NCBI GenBank assembly: GCA_036260255.1
Contig: DATAAF010000019.1
Coordinates: 1-14,952, forward strand
Reading direction: 5' to 3'
Origin: DASZJY01 sp036260255
Lineage (GTDB): Bacteria; Actinomycetota; Acidimicrobiia; Acidimicrobiales; AC-14
DNA: 14,952 bases
This document shows positions 5,877 to 13,286 of the stretch, piece by piece. A program made the translations under genes and the position numbers. Under the pieces are notes generated by a model. That model made no database searches, was not told where the DNA came from, and saw nothing but the letters and a program-made list of their open reading frames with translations. Each line of letters begins with the position of its first letter. Position 1 is the stretch's first letter.

Positions 5877-7220
5877 TCAGTTGCCGCTCAGGGCGACGTC
5901 GCCGACGACGAGGGTGAGCCCGGCGGCGCCCCCGGGAAGCCACTCCAGGTCGGAGCCGACGGCGACCACGTCCTGGAGCATGCGCTGGAGGGTCGACGCG
6001 ACGGTTGCCTCCCGCACCGGCTCGGCAGGGGCGCCGTCCCGCACCATGAGCCCCTGGATGCCGACGGAGAAGTCGCCGCTCACCGGGTTGGCCCCTGAGT
6101 GGAGGCCGGTGACCGACTGCACGAGCAGGCCCTCGCCGACCTCGGCCAGCAGCTCCTCCTGGCTCAGGCCGCCTGGAGAGAGGACGAGGGCCCGGCTTCC
6201 GACCCCCGGCGTGGACTTGTAGCCGCCCCGCACCGCCGACCCGGTCGACGCCCGGCCCGACCGGCGGCCGGTGTAGCTGTTGTGGAGGAAGCCGGCCACC
6301 ACCCCGCCGTCGACGAGGGTGTTCGGGCGCGTCGCCAGGCCCTCGGCGTCGTAGCGGGCGGCGCCGTAGGCGTCGGCGTTGGTGGGATCGTCGACGAGGG
6401 TGAAGCCGGGGACGGCGACCTTCTCGCCCTCCCGCCCGGCGAAGATCGACCGTCCCTTGAGGACCGACTCCCCCGAGAACGCCCGGGAGAGCAGGCCGAG
6501 GAACGACGCGGTCACCCGCGGCTCGAAGAGCACGGCGAGGTGGCGGGAGGCGGGCTTGCGGGCACCCAGCAGGCGGGTCGTGCGGAAGGCGGCGTCGGCC
6601 GCCGCTTTGGCCACGTCGAGGTCATCGGGCCGGCGGGCGACCGAGTAGCCGTAGCCGGTCTGGATGTCGGTGCCCTCGCCGGCCATGGCGTCGGCGTACA
6701 CGGAGCAGACGGTCCGCCGGGACGACGCCCGGATCCCCTCGCTCGACGCCACCGCCGACTCGGTGGCGCTGTCGCCGTACTGGGCCGTCTCCACCCCCCG
6801 GATCCGGGGATCGGCGGCCCGGGTGGCGCGGTCGACCTCGAGGGCGATGGCGACCTTGTCGTCGGCGGGGAAGGCGGCCAGCTCGTCGCGCCACAGGTCG
6901 AGCTCCACCGGCTCGACGCCGTCGGGGCAGGCCAGGCCGGCGAACTCGTCGACGGTGGCGAAGGCGGCGTTGTCCCGGGCCTCGGCCAGCGTCTCGACGA
7001 GCGCCGCCTCGTCGAGGGAGGCGGCGTAGGCGAACCCCTGGCGCCCGCGGTTGACGACCCTGACTCCGATCCCCTCGGTGTCGGCCGACGACAGCGACTC
7101 CACCTCGCCGCCGAACACCTTGATCTCGGTGTGGTGCGACCGGGCCACGTAGGCCTCGACCTCCTCCCCTTCGGCGGCCCACCCCGCCACCCGCTCGGTC
7201 AGGGCGAGAAGGTCGCTCAC
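5877..7220 (-). CDS. tldE: TldE/PmbA subunit of the TldD-TldE metalloprotease
   Basis: TldE (PmbA) is the non-catalytic partner of TldD in a cytoplasmic heterodimeric metalloprotease that trims unfolded or small modified peptides, for example in microcin and other peptide maturation. The 447 residues match the family. The N-terminal VEAYVARSHHTEIKVFGGEVESLSSADTEGIGVRVV is the usual U62 opening. The C-terminal half contains FSGESVLKGRS, DGGVVAGFLHNSYTGRRSG and SVTGLHSGANPVSGDFSVGIQG. It lacks HExxxH, as TldE should. GTG at 7220 is the start, with a purine-rich GAGGA 7 bases before it. The gap to tldD is 60 bases and to uppP 2 bases, so the three are probably one operon. Confidence 0.93.
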   Translation of the reverse strand: MSDLLALTERVAGWAAEGEEVEAYVARSHHTEIKVFGGEVESLSSADTEGIGVRVVNRGRQGFAYAASLDEAALVETLAEARDNAAFATVDEFAGLACPDGVEPVELDLWRDELAAFPADDKVAIALEVDRATRAADPRIRGVETAQYGDSATESAVASSEGIRASSRRTVCSVYADAMAGEGTDIQTGYGYSVARRPDDLDVAKAAADAAFRTTRLLGARKPASRHLAVLFEPRVTASFLGLLSRAFSGESVLKGRSIFAGREGEKVAVPGFTLVDDPTNADAYGAARYDAEGLATRPNTLVDGGVVAGFLHNSYTGRRSGRASTGSAVRGGYKSTPGVGSRALVLSPGGLSQEELLAEVGEGLLVQSVTGLHSGANPVSGDFSVGIQGLMVRDGAPAEPVREATVASTLQRMLQDVVAVGSDLEWLPGGAAGLTLVVGDVALSGN

Positions 7221-7280
7221 CCCTCTGTCCTCGCGCCATTGCCCCGTAGAGGGGGGGTTTTCGCGAGTGAGGGGCGCCTT

Positions 7281-8672
7281 TCAGCCACGGGCCGTCCCAC
7301 CGACGGTCATTCCCGCCACCCGGAGCGTGGGCTGGCCCGACGACACGGGCACGCCCTGGCCGTCCTTGCCGCAGGTGCCCGCCCAGGTGTCGAAGTCGTC
7401 GCCCACCGCGTCGATGGCCCGGAGCACGTCGGGCCCGTTGCCGATGAGGTTGGCGGCCCGGACCGGCTCGGTGATCTCGCCGTTCTCGATCATGTACGCC
7501 TCGGTCATGCCGAAGACGAAGTCGCCGGTGGCGGTGTTCACCTGTCCGCCACCCAGCTGCACGCAGTACACGCCGTAGGGCGTCTGGCGGATGATCTCCT
7601 CGGGGTCGTCCTGGCCGGCCAGGACGTAGGTGTTGGTCATCCGCACCATCGGCAGGTGCTGGTAGCTCTGGCGGCGCCCGTTGCCGGAGGACTCCCGGCC
7701 CTCCTTGCGGGCCCGCAGGAGGTCCCACATGTAGTCGGTGAGGGCGCCGTCCTGGATGAGGGTGTTGCGCTGGGCGGGATGGCCCTCGTCGTCGACGGCG
7801 TAGGTGCCCCACTCGCGGGCGTAGGTGCCGTCGTCGACCAGGGTCACGAGGGGGCTGGCCACCATCTCGCCCACCTGGTCGCGGAACACGGAGGCGTCCC
7901 TCCCCACCAGGTCGGCCTCCAGCCCGTGCCCGCAGGCCTCGTGGAACAGCACGCCGCCGGCGCCCCGGCGGAGCACGACCGGCACCGTGCCGGTGGGCGC
8001 CGGTCGGGCCTTCAGCATGGTCAGGGCCCGGCGGGCGGCGGTGCGGGCAACCTCCTCGACGTCGATCTCGTCGTACAGCTCGAACCCGACGGTGCGGCCC
8101 GGGCCCTCGTAGCCCGTCTGCATGCCGGTGTCTCCGGCCGCCACCGCGTGGACCATGAACCGGGTGCGGACCTGGTCGTCGGTGGTGAGGAGCCCGTCGC
8201 TGTTGGCGACGAGGATCTGGCGGCGGCCGTCGGCGTAGGAGACCGAGACCTGCCGGATGGCCCCGCCCGCCGAGCGGGCGGCCTCGTCGGCCCGGGCCAG
8301 CAGCTCCACCTTGCGGGCCTTGGCCACGTCCTGGGGAAGCACCTCGACCTCGTGGGGACGGGGGGTCTGCCGGCGGTCGAGGGCGACCTCCCGTACGCCC
8401 TGGCCTCCGCCCCGGGCCGCCGCGGCGGCGGCCTCGGCGGCTGCCCGCAGCCCCGCCTCGGTGAGGTCCGAGGTGTGGGCGAAGCCGGTTGTCTCGCCCC
8501 GCACCACCCGGATGCCGGCACCCCGGTCGCGCCCCGAGCTCAGCTCCTCGACCTTGCCGTCGTCGAAGTGGGCCGACGAGGAGCGGCGGTCCTCGACGAA
8601 CACCTCGGCGAAGTCGCCGCCGTTGCGCAGAGCCACGCCGAGGACTCGCTGTACGACGGCGTCGTCGATCAT
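7281..8672 (-). CDS. tldD: TldD, catalytic subunit of the TldD-TldE metalloprotease
   Basis: TldD carries the zinc site of the TldD/E protease. The 463-residue product contains HEACGH (244-249: His244, Glu245 and His248 in the HExxxH arrangement HEACGHG), and a C-terminal GTCGKDGQGVPVSSGQPTLRV (432-452) whose Cys434 corresponds to the third zinc ligand of the family. The N-terminal region matches the U62 fold (FAEVFVEDRRSSSAHFDDGKVEELSSGRDRGAGIRVV). ATG at 8672 is chosen over an upstream in-frame start at 8720 because GGGAG lies 8 bases before it and the IDDAVVQRVLGVAL opening is family-like. It is the first gene of the leftward tldD-tldE-uppP set. No RiPP precursor or microcin gene is seen nearby, so the substrate cannot be told. 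Confidence 0.95.
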   Translation of the reverse strand: MIDDAVVQRVLGVALRNGGDFAEVFVEDRRSSSAHFDDGKVEELSSGRDRGAGIRVVRGETTGFAHTSDLTEAGLRAAAEAAAAAARGGGQGVREVALDRRQTPRPHEVEVLPQDVAKARKVELLARADEAARSAGGAIRQVSVSYADGRRQILVANSDGLLTTDDQVRTRFMVHAVAAGDTGMQTGYEGPGRTVGFELYDEIDVEEVARTAARRALTMLKARPAPTGTVPVVLRRGAGGVLFHEACGHGLEADLVGRDASVFRDQVGEMVASPLVTLVDDGTYAREWGTYAVDDEGHPAQRNTLIQDGALTDYMWDLLRARKEGRESSGNGRRQSYQHLPMVRMTNTYVLAGQDDPEEIIRQTPYGVYCVQLGGGQVNTATGDFVFGMTEAYMIENGEITEPVRAANLIGNGPDVLRAIDAVGDDFDTWAGTCGKDGQGVPVSSGQPTLRVAGMTVGGTARG

Positions 8673-8718
8673 GCCGGCACTCCCGGGGACAGGGGCCAGA
8701 GGCCCGAGACGGGCCCTC

Positions 8719-8724
8719 ATCCTA
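8719..8724 (-). promoter_or_regulatory. Candidate -10 box for tldD
   Basis: The minus strand reads TAGGAT, matching TANNNT, in the 176-base gap between tldD and the divergent flippase-like gene. Transcription would start near 8712, about 40 bases before the ATG at 8672. No convincing -35 hexamer is seen. Confidence 0.35.
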
Positions 8725-8783
8725 CGGGAGCGGGCCTCGATCGGTGGCCGCCCAAAGCGTGCCCGAAAATGCGGCGGCTCGCG

Positions 8784-8789
8784 TAATCT
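8784..8789 (+). promoter_or_regulatory. Candidate -10 box for the flippase-like gene
   Basis: TAATCT fits TANNNT in one of the few AT-richer spots between the divergent genes. The predicted start of transcription near 8796 leaves a leader of about 50 bases before GTG at 8849. The -35 position is GC-rich and unconvincing. Confidence 0.35.
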
Positions 8790-8848
8790 GGTCGCCTCTG
8801 GATCGTCGTGGGTGGACTGGCCGCCGGAGGGGAGTTCTGGCGCTGCGC

Positions 8849-9766
8849 GTGGCGGTGAGCGCGGCCCTGCTCGCCTTCCTTCTCTCCCGGGTGCACCTGG
8901 GCTCGGTGCTCGCCACCGGTGACAGCTCCACCGCGCCCCTCTTGGCGGTGGGGCTCGGCGTGTGGTTCCTCTCGATCGTGCTGGCGACCGTCCGCTGGCA
9001 GCGGACGCTGTCCGCCCTCGAGCTGCCGGCGCCCCTCCCGCCGCTGCTCTCCCACAGCCTCGCCGGGCTCTTCGTCGCCAACTTCCTCCCGTCGACGGTA
9101 GGGGGCGATGTGCTACGGGTCATGCGCCTGTCCGCCGACAACGGTCAGGCCCCGACGTCCTTCGCCTCGGTGGTGCTCGAGCGCCTCACCGGCTTCGTCG
9201 TGCTCCCGTTCCTGTGCCTGACGGGGTTGCTCCTCGACCCGTCGCTGCTGCGCCTGGGCACCGCCAGCCGCCTGGCCGTGGCCCTCTCCCTCCTCACCCT
9301 GCTCGCCCTGGTGGCGATCCTCGGCCTCACCGCCAGCCCCCGCCTGGGCGGCCGCCTGGCCCACCGCCCCAGCTGGCTGCGCTTCGTGGGTGCCGTGCAC
9401 CTGGGGCTCGACCGCCTGCGGCGCCGGCCCATCGCCGCCGCCGGAGTCCTCCTCGTGGCCGTCTGCTACCAGCTGTCCGTCGTGACGGCGGTGTGGGTGG
9501 CCGCCCAGGCCCTCGAGATCCCGCTGGGGTGGGGGCCGGCGCTGGCGTTCGTGCCGGTGATGGCCATCGCCCAGGTGCTGCCGGTGTCCTTCGGCGGGCT
9601 GGGCCTGCGCGAGGGTGCCCTCGTCGTGCTCCTCACGCCTCTCGGGGTGACGACGGAGCAGGCCATCGCCCTCGGCTTCGCCATCTACGGCCTGAACCTG
9701 GGGGTCAGCCTGCTCGGGGCGCCCGCTCTGGCCGTGGGGGCGCGCGACGTCGGGGCGATGGCGTGA
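8849..9766 (+). CDS. Lysylphosphatidylglycerol synthase transmembrane-region (flippase-like) family protein
   Basis: A 305-residue polytopic membrane protein with about seven to eight hydrophobic helices. It matches the family that contains the membrane half of MprF and the AglD-type proteins: FVANFLPSTVGGDVLRVMRL (75-94), VVLERLTGF (108-116) and PVSFGGLGLREG (245-256). There is no C-terminal aminoacyl-transferase domain, so it is not an LPG synthase; a lipid or lipid-sugar translocation role is inferred from the family only. The start is uncertain: GTG 8849 or GTG 8855. The only Shine-Dalgarno-like stretch (GGAGGGGAG, 8826-8834) is 14 bases before the first, which is long, and no in-frame ATG, GTG or TTG lies closer. 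Its stop overlaps the next gene's start in a GTGA. Confidence 0.85.
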   Translation: MAVSAALLAFLLSRVHLGSVLATGDSSTAPLLAVGLGVWFLSIVLATVRWQRTLSALELPAPLPPLLSHSLAGLFVANFLPSTVGGDVLRVMRLSADNGQAPTSFASVVLERLTGFVVLPFLCLTGLLLDPSLLRLGTASRLAVALSLLTLLALVAILGLTASPRLGGRLAHRPSWLRFVGAVHLGLDRLRRRPIAAAGVLLVAVCYQLSVVTAVWVAAQALEIPLGWGPALAFVPVMAIAQVLPVSFGGLGLREGALVVLLTPLGVTTEQAIALGFAIYGLNLGVSLLGAPALAVGARDVGAMA

Positions 9767-10611
9767 CCTCGGCCCCCGACGTCGCCGACTTCCGCGACGC
9801 GCCCGAGTGGGTCGGCGGCGAGCCCGAGCGGCAGTCGTCGCCGGCCCCCGAGCCAGCCCCCCGCCCGCTGCGCTGGTGGAAGGAGGTGGTCATCGCCCTC
9901 GTCTTCTACGGGGTCTACAGCGCGGTCAGGAACATGCAGGGGTCGGCCACCGTGTCCGCCACCCATGCCTTCAACAACGCCCGCCGGGTGATCGACCTCG
10001 AGCGGTTCCTCGGCCTCTACCACGAGCTCTCGATCCAGCGGGCCTTCCTCGAGTCCGACCTGGTGATGACGGTGTGGAACGTCCTTTACGGGACGCTCCA
10101 CTTCGTGGTCACGATCTTCGTCCTCGTGCTGCTCTTCCGGCGCTTCCCCGCCCGCTATGCCAGATGGCGGAACGCGTTGGCTGCCACCACCGGCCTCGCC
10201 CTCATCGGCTTCGCCTTCTACCCGCTCATGCCGCCCCGCCTGCTGCCCGCCTCCTACGGCTTCGTCGACAGCCTGGAGGTTTTCGGCAGCCCCTGGTCGT
10301 TCGACTCGTCCGCCATGCACAAGATCTCCAACCAGTACGCGGCCATGCCCAGCCTGCACTTCGCCTGGGCGCTGTGGTGCGGGTGCGCCCTGGTCTCTGC
10401 CCTCCGCCACTGGGCGACCAAGCTGCTGGGCGTCCTCTACCCGGTGGTGACCCTCGCCGCCATCGTGATCACCGCCAACCACTACATCATCGACGCCGTC
10501 GCCGGCGCCGCCGTGCTGGGGGTGGGCTGGGCCCTGGGGACGGCGATCACCGATGGGCGGCTGCGGCCCCGACGGGGGGCCGAGCCCACCGTGGCGCCGA
10601 CCCCCGCGTAG
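9763..10611 (+). CDS. PAP2_3-type membrane phosphatase/phosphotransferase
   Basis: A 282-residue membrane protein. Residues 1-37 are Pro/Glu-rich and cytosolic-looking, followed by helices from about 41. The PAP2 signature is present in its AUR1-like form: MPPRLLP (156-162), PSLH with catalytic His199 (196-199), and NHYIIDAVAG (239-248) with His240 and Asp244. RRVIDLERFLGLYHE (74-88) is typical of this subgroup, which includes inositol phosphorylceramide synthase-like enzymes. Substrates may be phospholipids, prenyl diphosphates or phosphoinositol; the sequence does not decide. GTG at 9763 overlaps the upstream stop by 4 bases (GTGA), implying coupled translation and joint function with the flippase-like protein. 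A 107-base gap follows before the GGPP synthase gene. Confidence 0.88.
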   Translation: MTSAPDVADFRDAPEWVGGEPERQSSPAPEPAPRPLRWWKEVVIALVFYGVYSAVRNMQGSATVSATHAFNNARRVIDLERFLGLYHELSIQRAFLESDLVMTVWNVLYGTLHFVVTIFVLVLLFRRFPARYARWRNALAATTGLALIGFAFYPLMPPRLLPASYGFVDSLEVFGSPWSFDSSAMHKISNQYAAMPSLHFAWALWCGCALVSALRHWATKLLGVLYPVVTLAAIVITANHYIIDAVAGAAVLGVGWALGTAITDGRLRPRRGAEPTVAPTPA

Positions 10612-10718
10612 GTCATCCGGTCCGCCTCCCCGCGCCGAACTCCGACTCGGGGGGCGCCCGTTCTGCGGGACCTCGGGCGGCGGTCGATAACCTTTGCCCG
10701 CGCTGCGAGAGGAGGTCC
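10612..10718 (+). other. Gap upstream of the carotenoid genes with a weak promoter candidate
   Basis: This 107-base stretch separates the PAP2 gene from the GGPP synthase gene. TAACCT at 10688-10693 fits a -10 box and would start transcription near 10700, but no good -35 is seen. No terminator with a T tract is visible, so readthrough from the PAP2 gene is possible. A strong purine-rich ribosome site ends the gap. Confidence 0.4.
10706..10715 (+). promoter_or_regulatory. Ribosome binding site of the GGPP synthase gene
   Basis: GAGAGGAGG runs up to 3 bases before GTG 10719; counted from its first GAGAGG the spacing is a more usual 7 bases. No other ATG, GTG or TTG follows within the next several codons, so this supports GTG 10719. 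Confidence 0.65.
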
Positions 10719-11789
10719 GTGCGAGTCGTTCCGACGGCGAGTGCTGCGCCACCAACCCTGGCCGAGATCGCCCGACGGGTCGACGCCCGCATCGACTGCC
10801 TGCTCAGCGGCGAGATCGAGCGCTGGACAACGGCCGACCGTGAGCTGGGCGAGCCCCTCGCCGCTCTCCGCGACCTGGTGCTGGCCGGAGGCAAGCGACT
10901 TCGCCCCGCCTTCTGCCATTGGGCGTTCGTCGGTGCCGGAGGTGACCCCGACGACCCGTGGGTGACCGACGGGGGCGCGGCGCTCGAGCTGCTCCACACC
11001 TTCGCCCTCATCCACGACGACATCATGGACGGGTCGTCCCGCCGGCGGGGCACCGAGACCATCCATGTCAGCTTCGAGGAGCGCCACGCCCTGGACGGTT
11101 GGCGGGGCGATGGGCGCCGGTTCGGGGAGGGCGTCGCCATCCTCGTCGGCGACCTTGCCTTCGTCTACGCCGACCACCTGCTCGCCGGGGCGCCGCCGGC
11201 GGCGGCCGACGTGTTCACCGAGCTGCGGATCGAGGTGAACGTGGGGCAGTACCTCGACCTGGTGGGCACCGCCCGCGGCCGGGCCGGCGCCCACGAGGCC
11301 CGCCGCATCTCTCTCTACAAGTCGGGCAAGTACACGGTCGAGCGGCCCCTGCACCTGGGGGCGGCGCTGGCCGGGCGGCTCGACGACCTGGCCGCCCCAC
11401 TGTCGGACTTCGGGCTCCCCTTGGGCGAGGCGTTCCAGCTCCGCGACGACCTGCTGGGCGTGTTCGGGGACGAGACCCTCACCGGCAAGCCCGTGGGCGA
11501 CGACCTGCGGGAAGGGAAGCCCACCGTCCTCTACGCCACCGCCCGGGAGCGGGCGGGCCGCGCCGCCGCCCGCGTGCTCGACCGCTACGGGGCCCCCGAC
11601 CTCGACGAGCGCGACGTCGCCACCCTGCAGGACGTGCTGGTGGAGACGGGGGCGGTCGAGGACGTCGAGCGGGCCATTGGGGAGCTGGTCGGCCACGCCC
11701 TGGTCGCACTCGAGGCCGCCCGGATCACGTCGGAAGCCCACGACGCCCTCGTGGACCTCGCCCAGTTCGTCGCCGGCCGCGACCGCTAG
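10719..11789 (+). CDS. crtE: Geranylgeranyl diphosphate synthase (polyprenyl synthetase family)
   Basis: The enzyme condenses isopentenyl diphosphate onto allylic primers; here it most likely makes the C20 GGPP used by CrtB. The 356 residues contain GGKRLRP (57-63), the first aspartate-rich motif DDIMD (100-104) with RRRG after it, GQYLD (176-180), KSGKYT (201-206) and the second motif DDLLGVFGD (243-251). The first motif has no two-residue insertion, so it is not the usual bacterial FPP type. The position five residues before it is Phe (F95), as in type-I archaeal and actinobacterial GGPP synthases. Chain length is inferred from gene context, not proven. GTG 10719 follows a strong Shine-Dalgarno. 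crtI begins 15 bases after the stop. Confidence 0.92.
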   Translation: MRVVPTASAAPPTLAEIARRVDARIDCLLSGEIERWTTADRELGEPLAALRDLVLAGGKRLRPAFCHWAFVGAGGDPDDPWVTDGGAALELLHTFALIHDDIMDGSSRRRGTETIHVSFEERHALDGWRGDGRRFGEGVAILVGDLAFVYADHLLAGAPPAAADVFTELRIEVNVGQYLDLVGTARGRAGAHEARRISLYKSGKYTVERPLHLGAALAGRLDDLAAPLSDFGLPLGEAFQLRDDLLGVFGDETLTGKPVGDDLREGKPTVLYATARERAGRAAARVLDRYGAPDLDERDVATLQDVLVETGAVEDVERAIGELVGHALVALEAARITSEAHDALVDLAQFVAGRDR

Positions 11790-11804
11790 CGGGAGCGTGC
11801 CGGC

Positions 11805-13286
11805 ATGAGGGTCGTCGTGGTCGGCGCCGGCCTTGGCGGGTTGTCGGCCGCGTGCCACCTGGCGGGACGGGGGCACGACGTCGTGGTGCTGGAGCGGGAG
11901 GAGGTTCCCGGGGGCCGGGCCGGGCTGCTGGAGGAGGGCGGCTACCGCATCGACACCGGCCCCAGCGTGCTCACGATGACCGGCATCGTCGCCGACACCT
12001 TCGCCGCCGCCGGCGCCGACATGGACGAGTACATCCGCCTGCGCCCCGTCGACCCCATGTACCGGGCCTGCTTCGCCGACGGCACCGAGGTCAACGTGCG
12101 CCACGGCCGGGAGGCGATGACCGAGGAGATCCGGGAGAAGTGCGGGACCGACCAGGCCGCCGCCTTCGGCCGGTTCTGCGACTGGCTCACCGGGCTCTAC
12201 CGCCTCGAGCTGCCCAACTTCATCGACCGCAACTTCGACTCGGTGCTGTCGATCGCCCGGCCGGTGCGGCCGCTCCTGACGCTCGTCCGCATGGGCGGGT
12301 TCAAGAAGCTGGCCGGCGTCGTCAACTCCTACTTCTCCGACGACCGCCTTCAGCGACTGTTCTCGTTCCAGTCCATGTATGCGGGGCTGTCGCCCTTCGA
12401 GGCCCTGGCCCTGTACTGCGTGATCACCTACATGGACACGGTGGAGGGCGTCTTCTTCCCCGAGGGCGGCGTGCATGCCATCCCCCGGGGGCTGGCCGAG
12501 GCGGCCGAGAAGGCGGGGGCGACGATCCGCTACGGCGCCACCGTCGACCGGGTGTTGCGCGACCTCAAGGGCGTGGTCGGCGTGTCGGTGGTGGGCGGGG
12601 AGCTGATCCGCGCCGACGCCGTCGTCCTCAACCCCGACCTGCCGGTCGCCTACCAGGAGCTGGTGCAGGACGTCCCGGCGCCCCGGGTGGCCCGCAAGGG
12701 GCACTTCTCCCCGTCGTGCGCGGTGTGGCTCGCGGGGGTGAAGGGCGGCCTGCCGCCGGGGGCCTCCCACCACAACATCCACTTCGGCACCGAGTGGGCG
12801 AAGGCGTTCGACGCCCTTCTGAAGCGGGGCGAGACCATGCCCGACCCGTCGATGCTCGTCACCAGCCCCACGTACAGCGACCCGTCGCTGGCCCCTCCCG
12901 GCCGCAGCTCCCTCTACGTGCTCGAGCCCACGCCCAACCTCGACGGCAAGGTCGACTGGGCCGGCCGGCGGGAGCGGTTCAAGGACGGACTCCTCCAGCG
13001 GGTGGCGGCGCTGGGCTACCCGGTCGACGCCGAGGTCGAGCGGTTCGTCGACCCTCTCGACTGGGAGCGCCAGGGTATGGCGAGGGGCACACCCTTCGCC
13101 CTCGCCCACAACTTCTTCCAGACCGGTCCGTTCCGCCCCAACAACGTGGACAAGCGCCTGCCCGGCGTGGTGTTCGTGGGCTCCGGGACGGTACCGGGCG
13201 TGGGCGTGCCCATGGTGCTGCTGTCGGGCCGCCTGGCCGCGGAGCGGGTCGACACGCTGGCGGCTCGGGGCGGGGGTGGCCGGTGA
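11805..13286 (+). CDS. crtI: Phytoene desaturase (CrtI family)
   Basis: A 493-residue FAD-dependent desaturase that introduces double bases into phytoene, usually up to neurosporene or lycopene. The N-terminal dinucleotide fold has VVVVGAGLGGLSAACHLA (3-20) and VLEREEVPGGRAG (28-40), followed by YRIDTGPSVLT (47-57). The C-terminal FAD motif is VGSGTVPGVGVPMVLLSGRLAAERV (in the last 36 residues). This differs from the classic HPGGGIP form but is a known variant in the family (from memory). The family also includes diapophytoene desaturases and carotenoid oxidases; the CrtB and GGPP synthase partners favour C40. ATG 11805 has GGGAG 9 bases upstream. The end overlaps crtB by GTGA. The number of desaturations cannot be read from sequence. 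Confidence 0.94.
   Translation: MRVVVVGAGLGGLSAACHLAGRGHDVVVLEREEVPGGRAGLLEEGGYRIDTGPSVLTMTGIVADTFAAAGADMDEYIRLRPVDPMYRACFADGTEVNVRHGREAMTEEIREKCGTDQAAAFGRFCDWLTGLYRLELPNFIDRNFDSVLSIARPVRPLLTLVRMGGFKKLAGVVNSYFSDDRLQRLFSFQSMYAGLSPFEALALYCVITYMDTVEGVFFPEGGVHAIPRGLAEAAEKAGATIRYGATVDRVLRDLKGVVGVSVVGGELIRADAVVLNPDLPVAYQELVQDVPAPRVARKGHFSPSCAVWLAGVKGGLPPGASHHNIHFGTEWAKAFDALLKRGETMPDPSMLVTSPTYSDPSLAPPGRSSLYVLEPTPNLDGKVDWAGRRERFKDGLLQRVAALGYPVDAEVERFVDPLDWERQGMARGTPFALAHNFFQTGPFRPNNVDKRLPGVVFVGSGTVPGVGVPMVLLSGRLAAERVDTLAARGGGGR

Noticed and set aside
7241..7265. Run of seven G followed by four T in the tldD-tldE gap as a terminator
   Set aside because: For the leftward transcript the T run reads as A and no proper stem precedes a U tract; the two genes are expected to be co-transcribed.
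6099..8786. Open frame of 895 codons on the plus strand
   Set aside because: It is antisense to tldD and tldE, which carry clear motifs; the translation is a Gly/Val/Asp/His/Arg-rich pattern typical of shadow frames in GC-rich DNA.
8849..9766. Lysylphosphatidylglycerol synthase (MprF) proper
   Set aside because: Only the membrane region is present; there is no C-terminal aminoacyl-transfer domain, and the next gene is a PAP2 protein.
10482..13109. Open frame of 875 codons on the minus strand
   Set aside because: It is antisense to the GGPP synthase and crtI genes, has no recognisable domain, and its long open stretch is explained by high GC.
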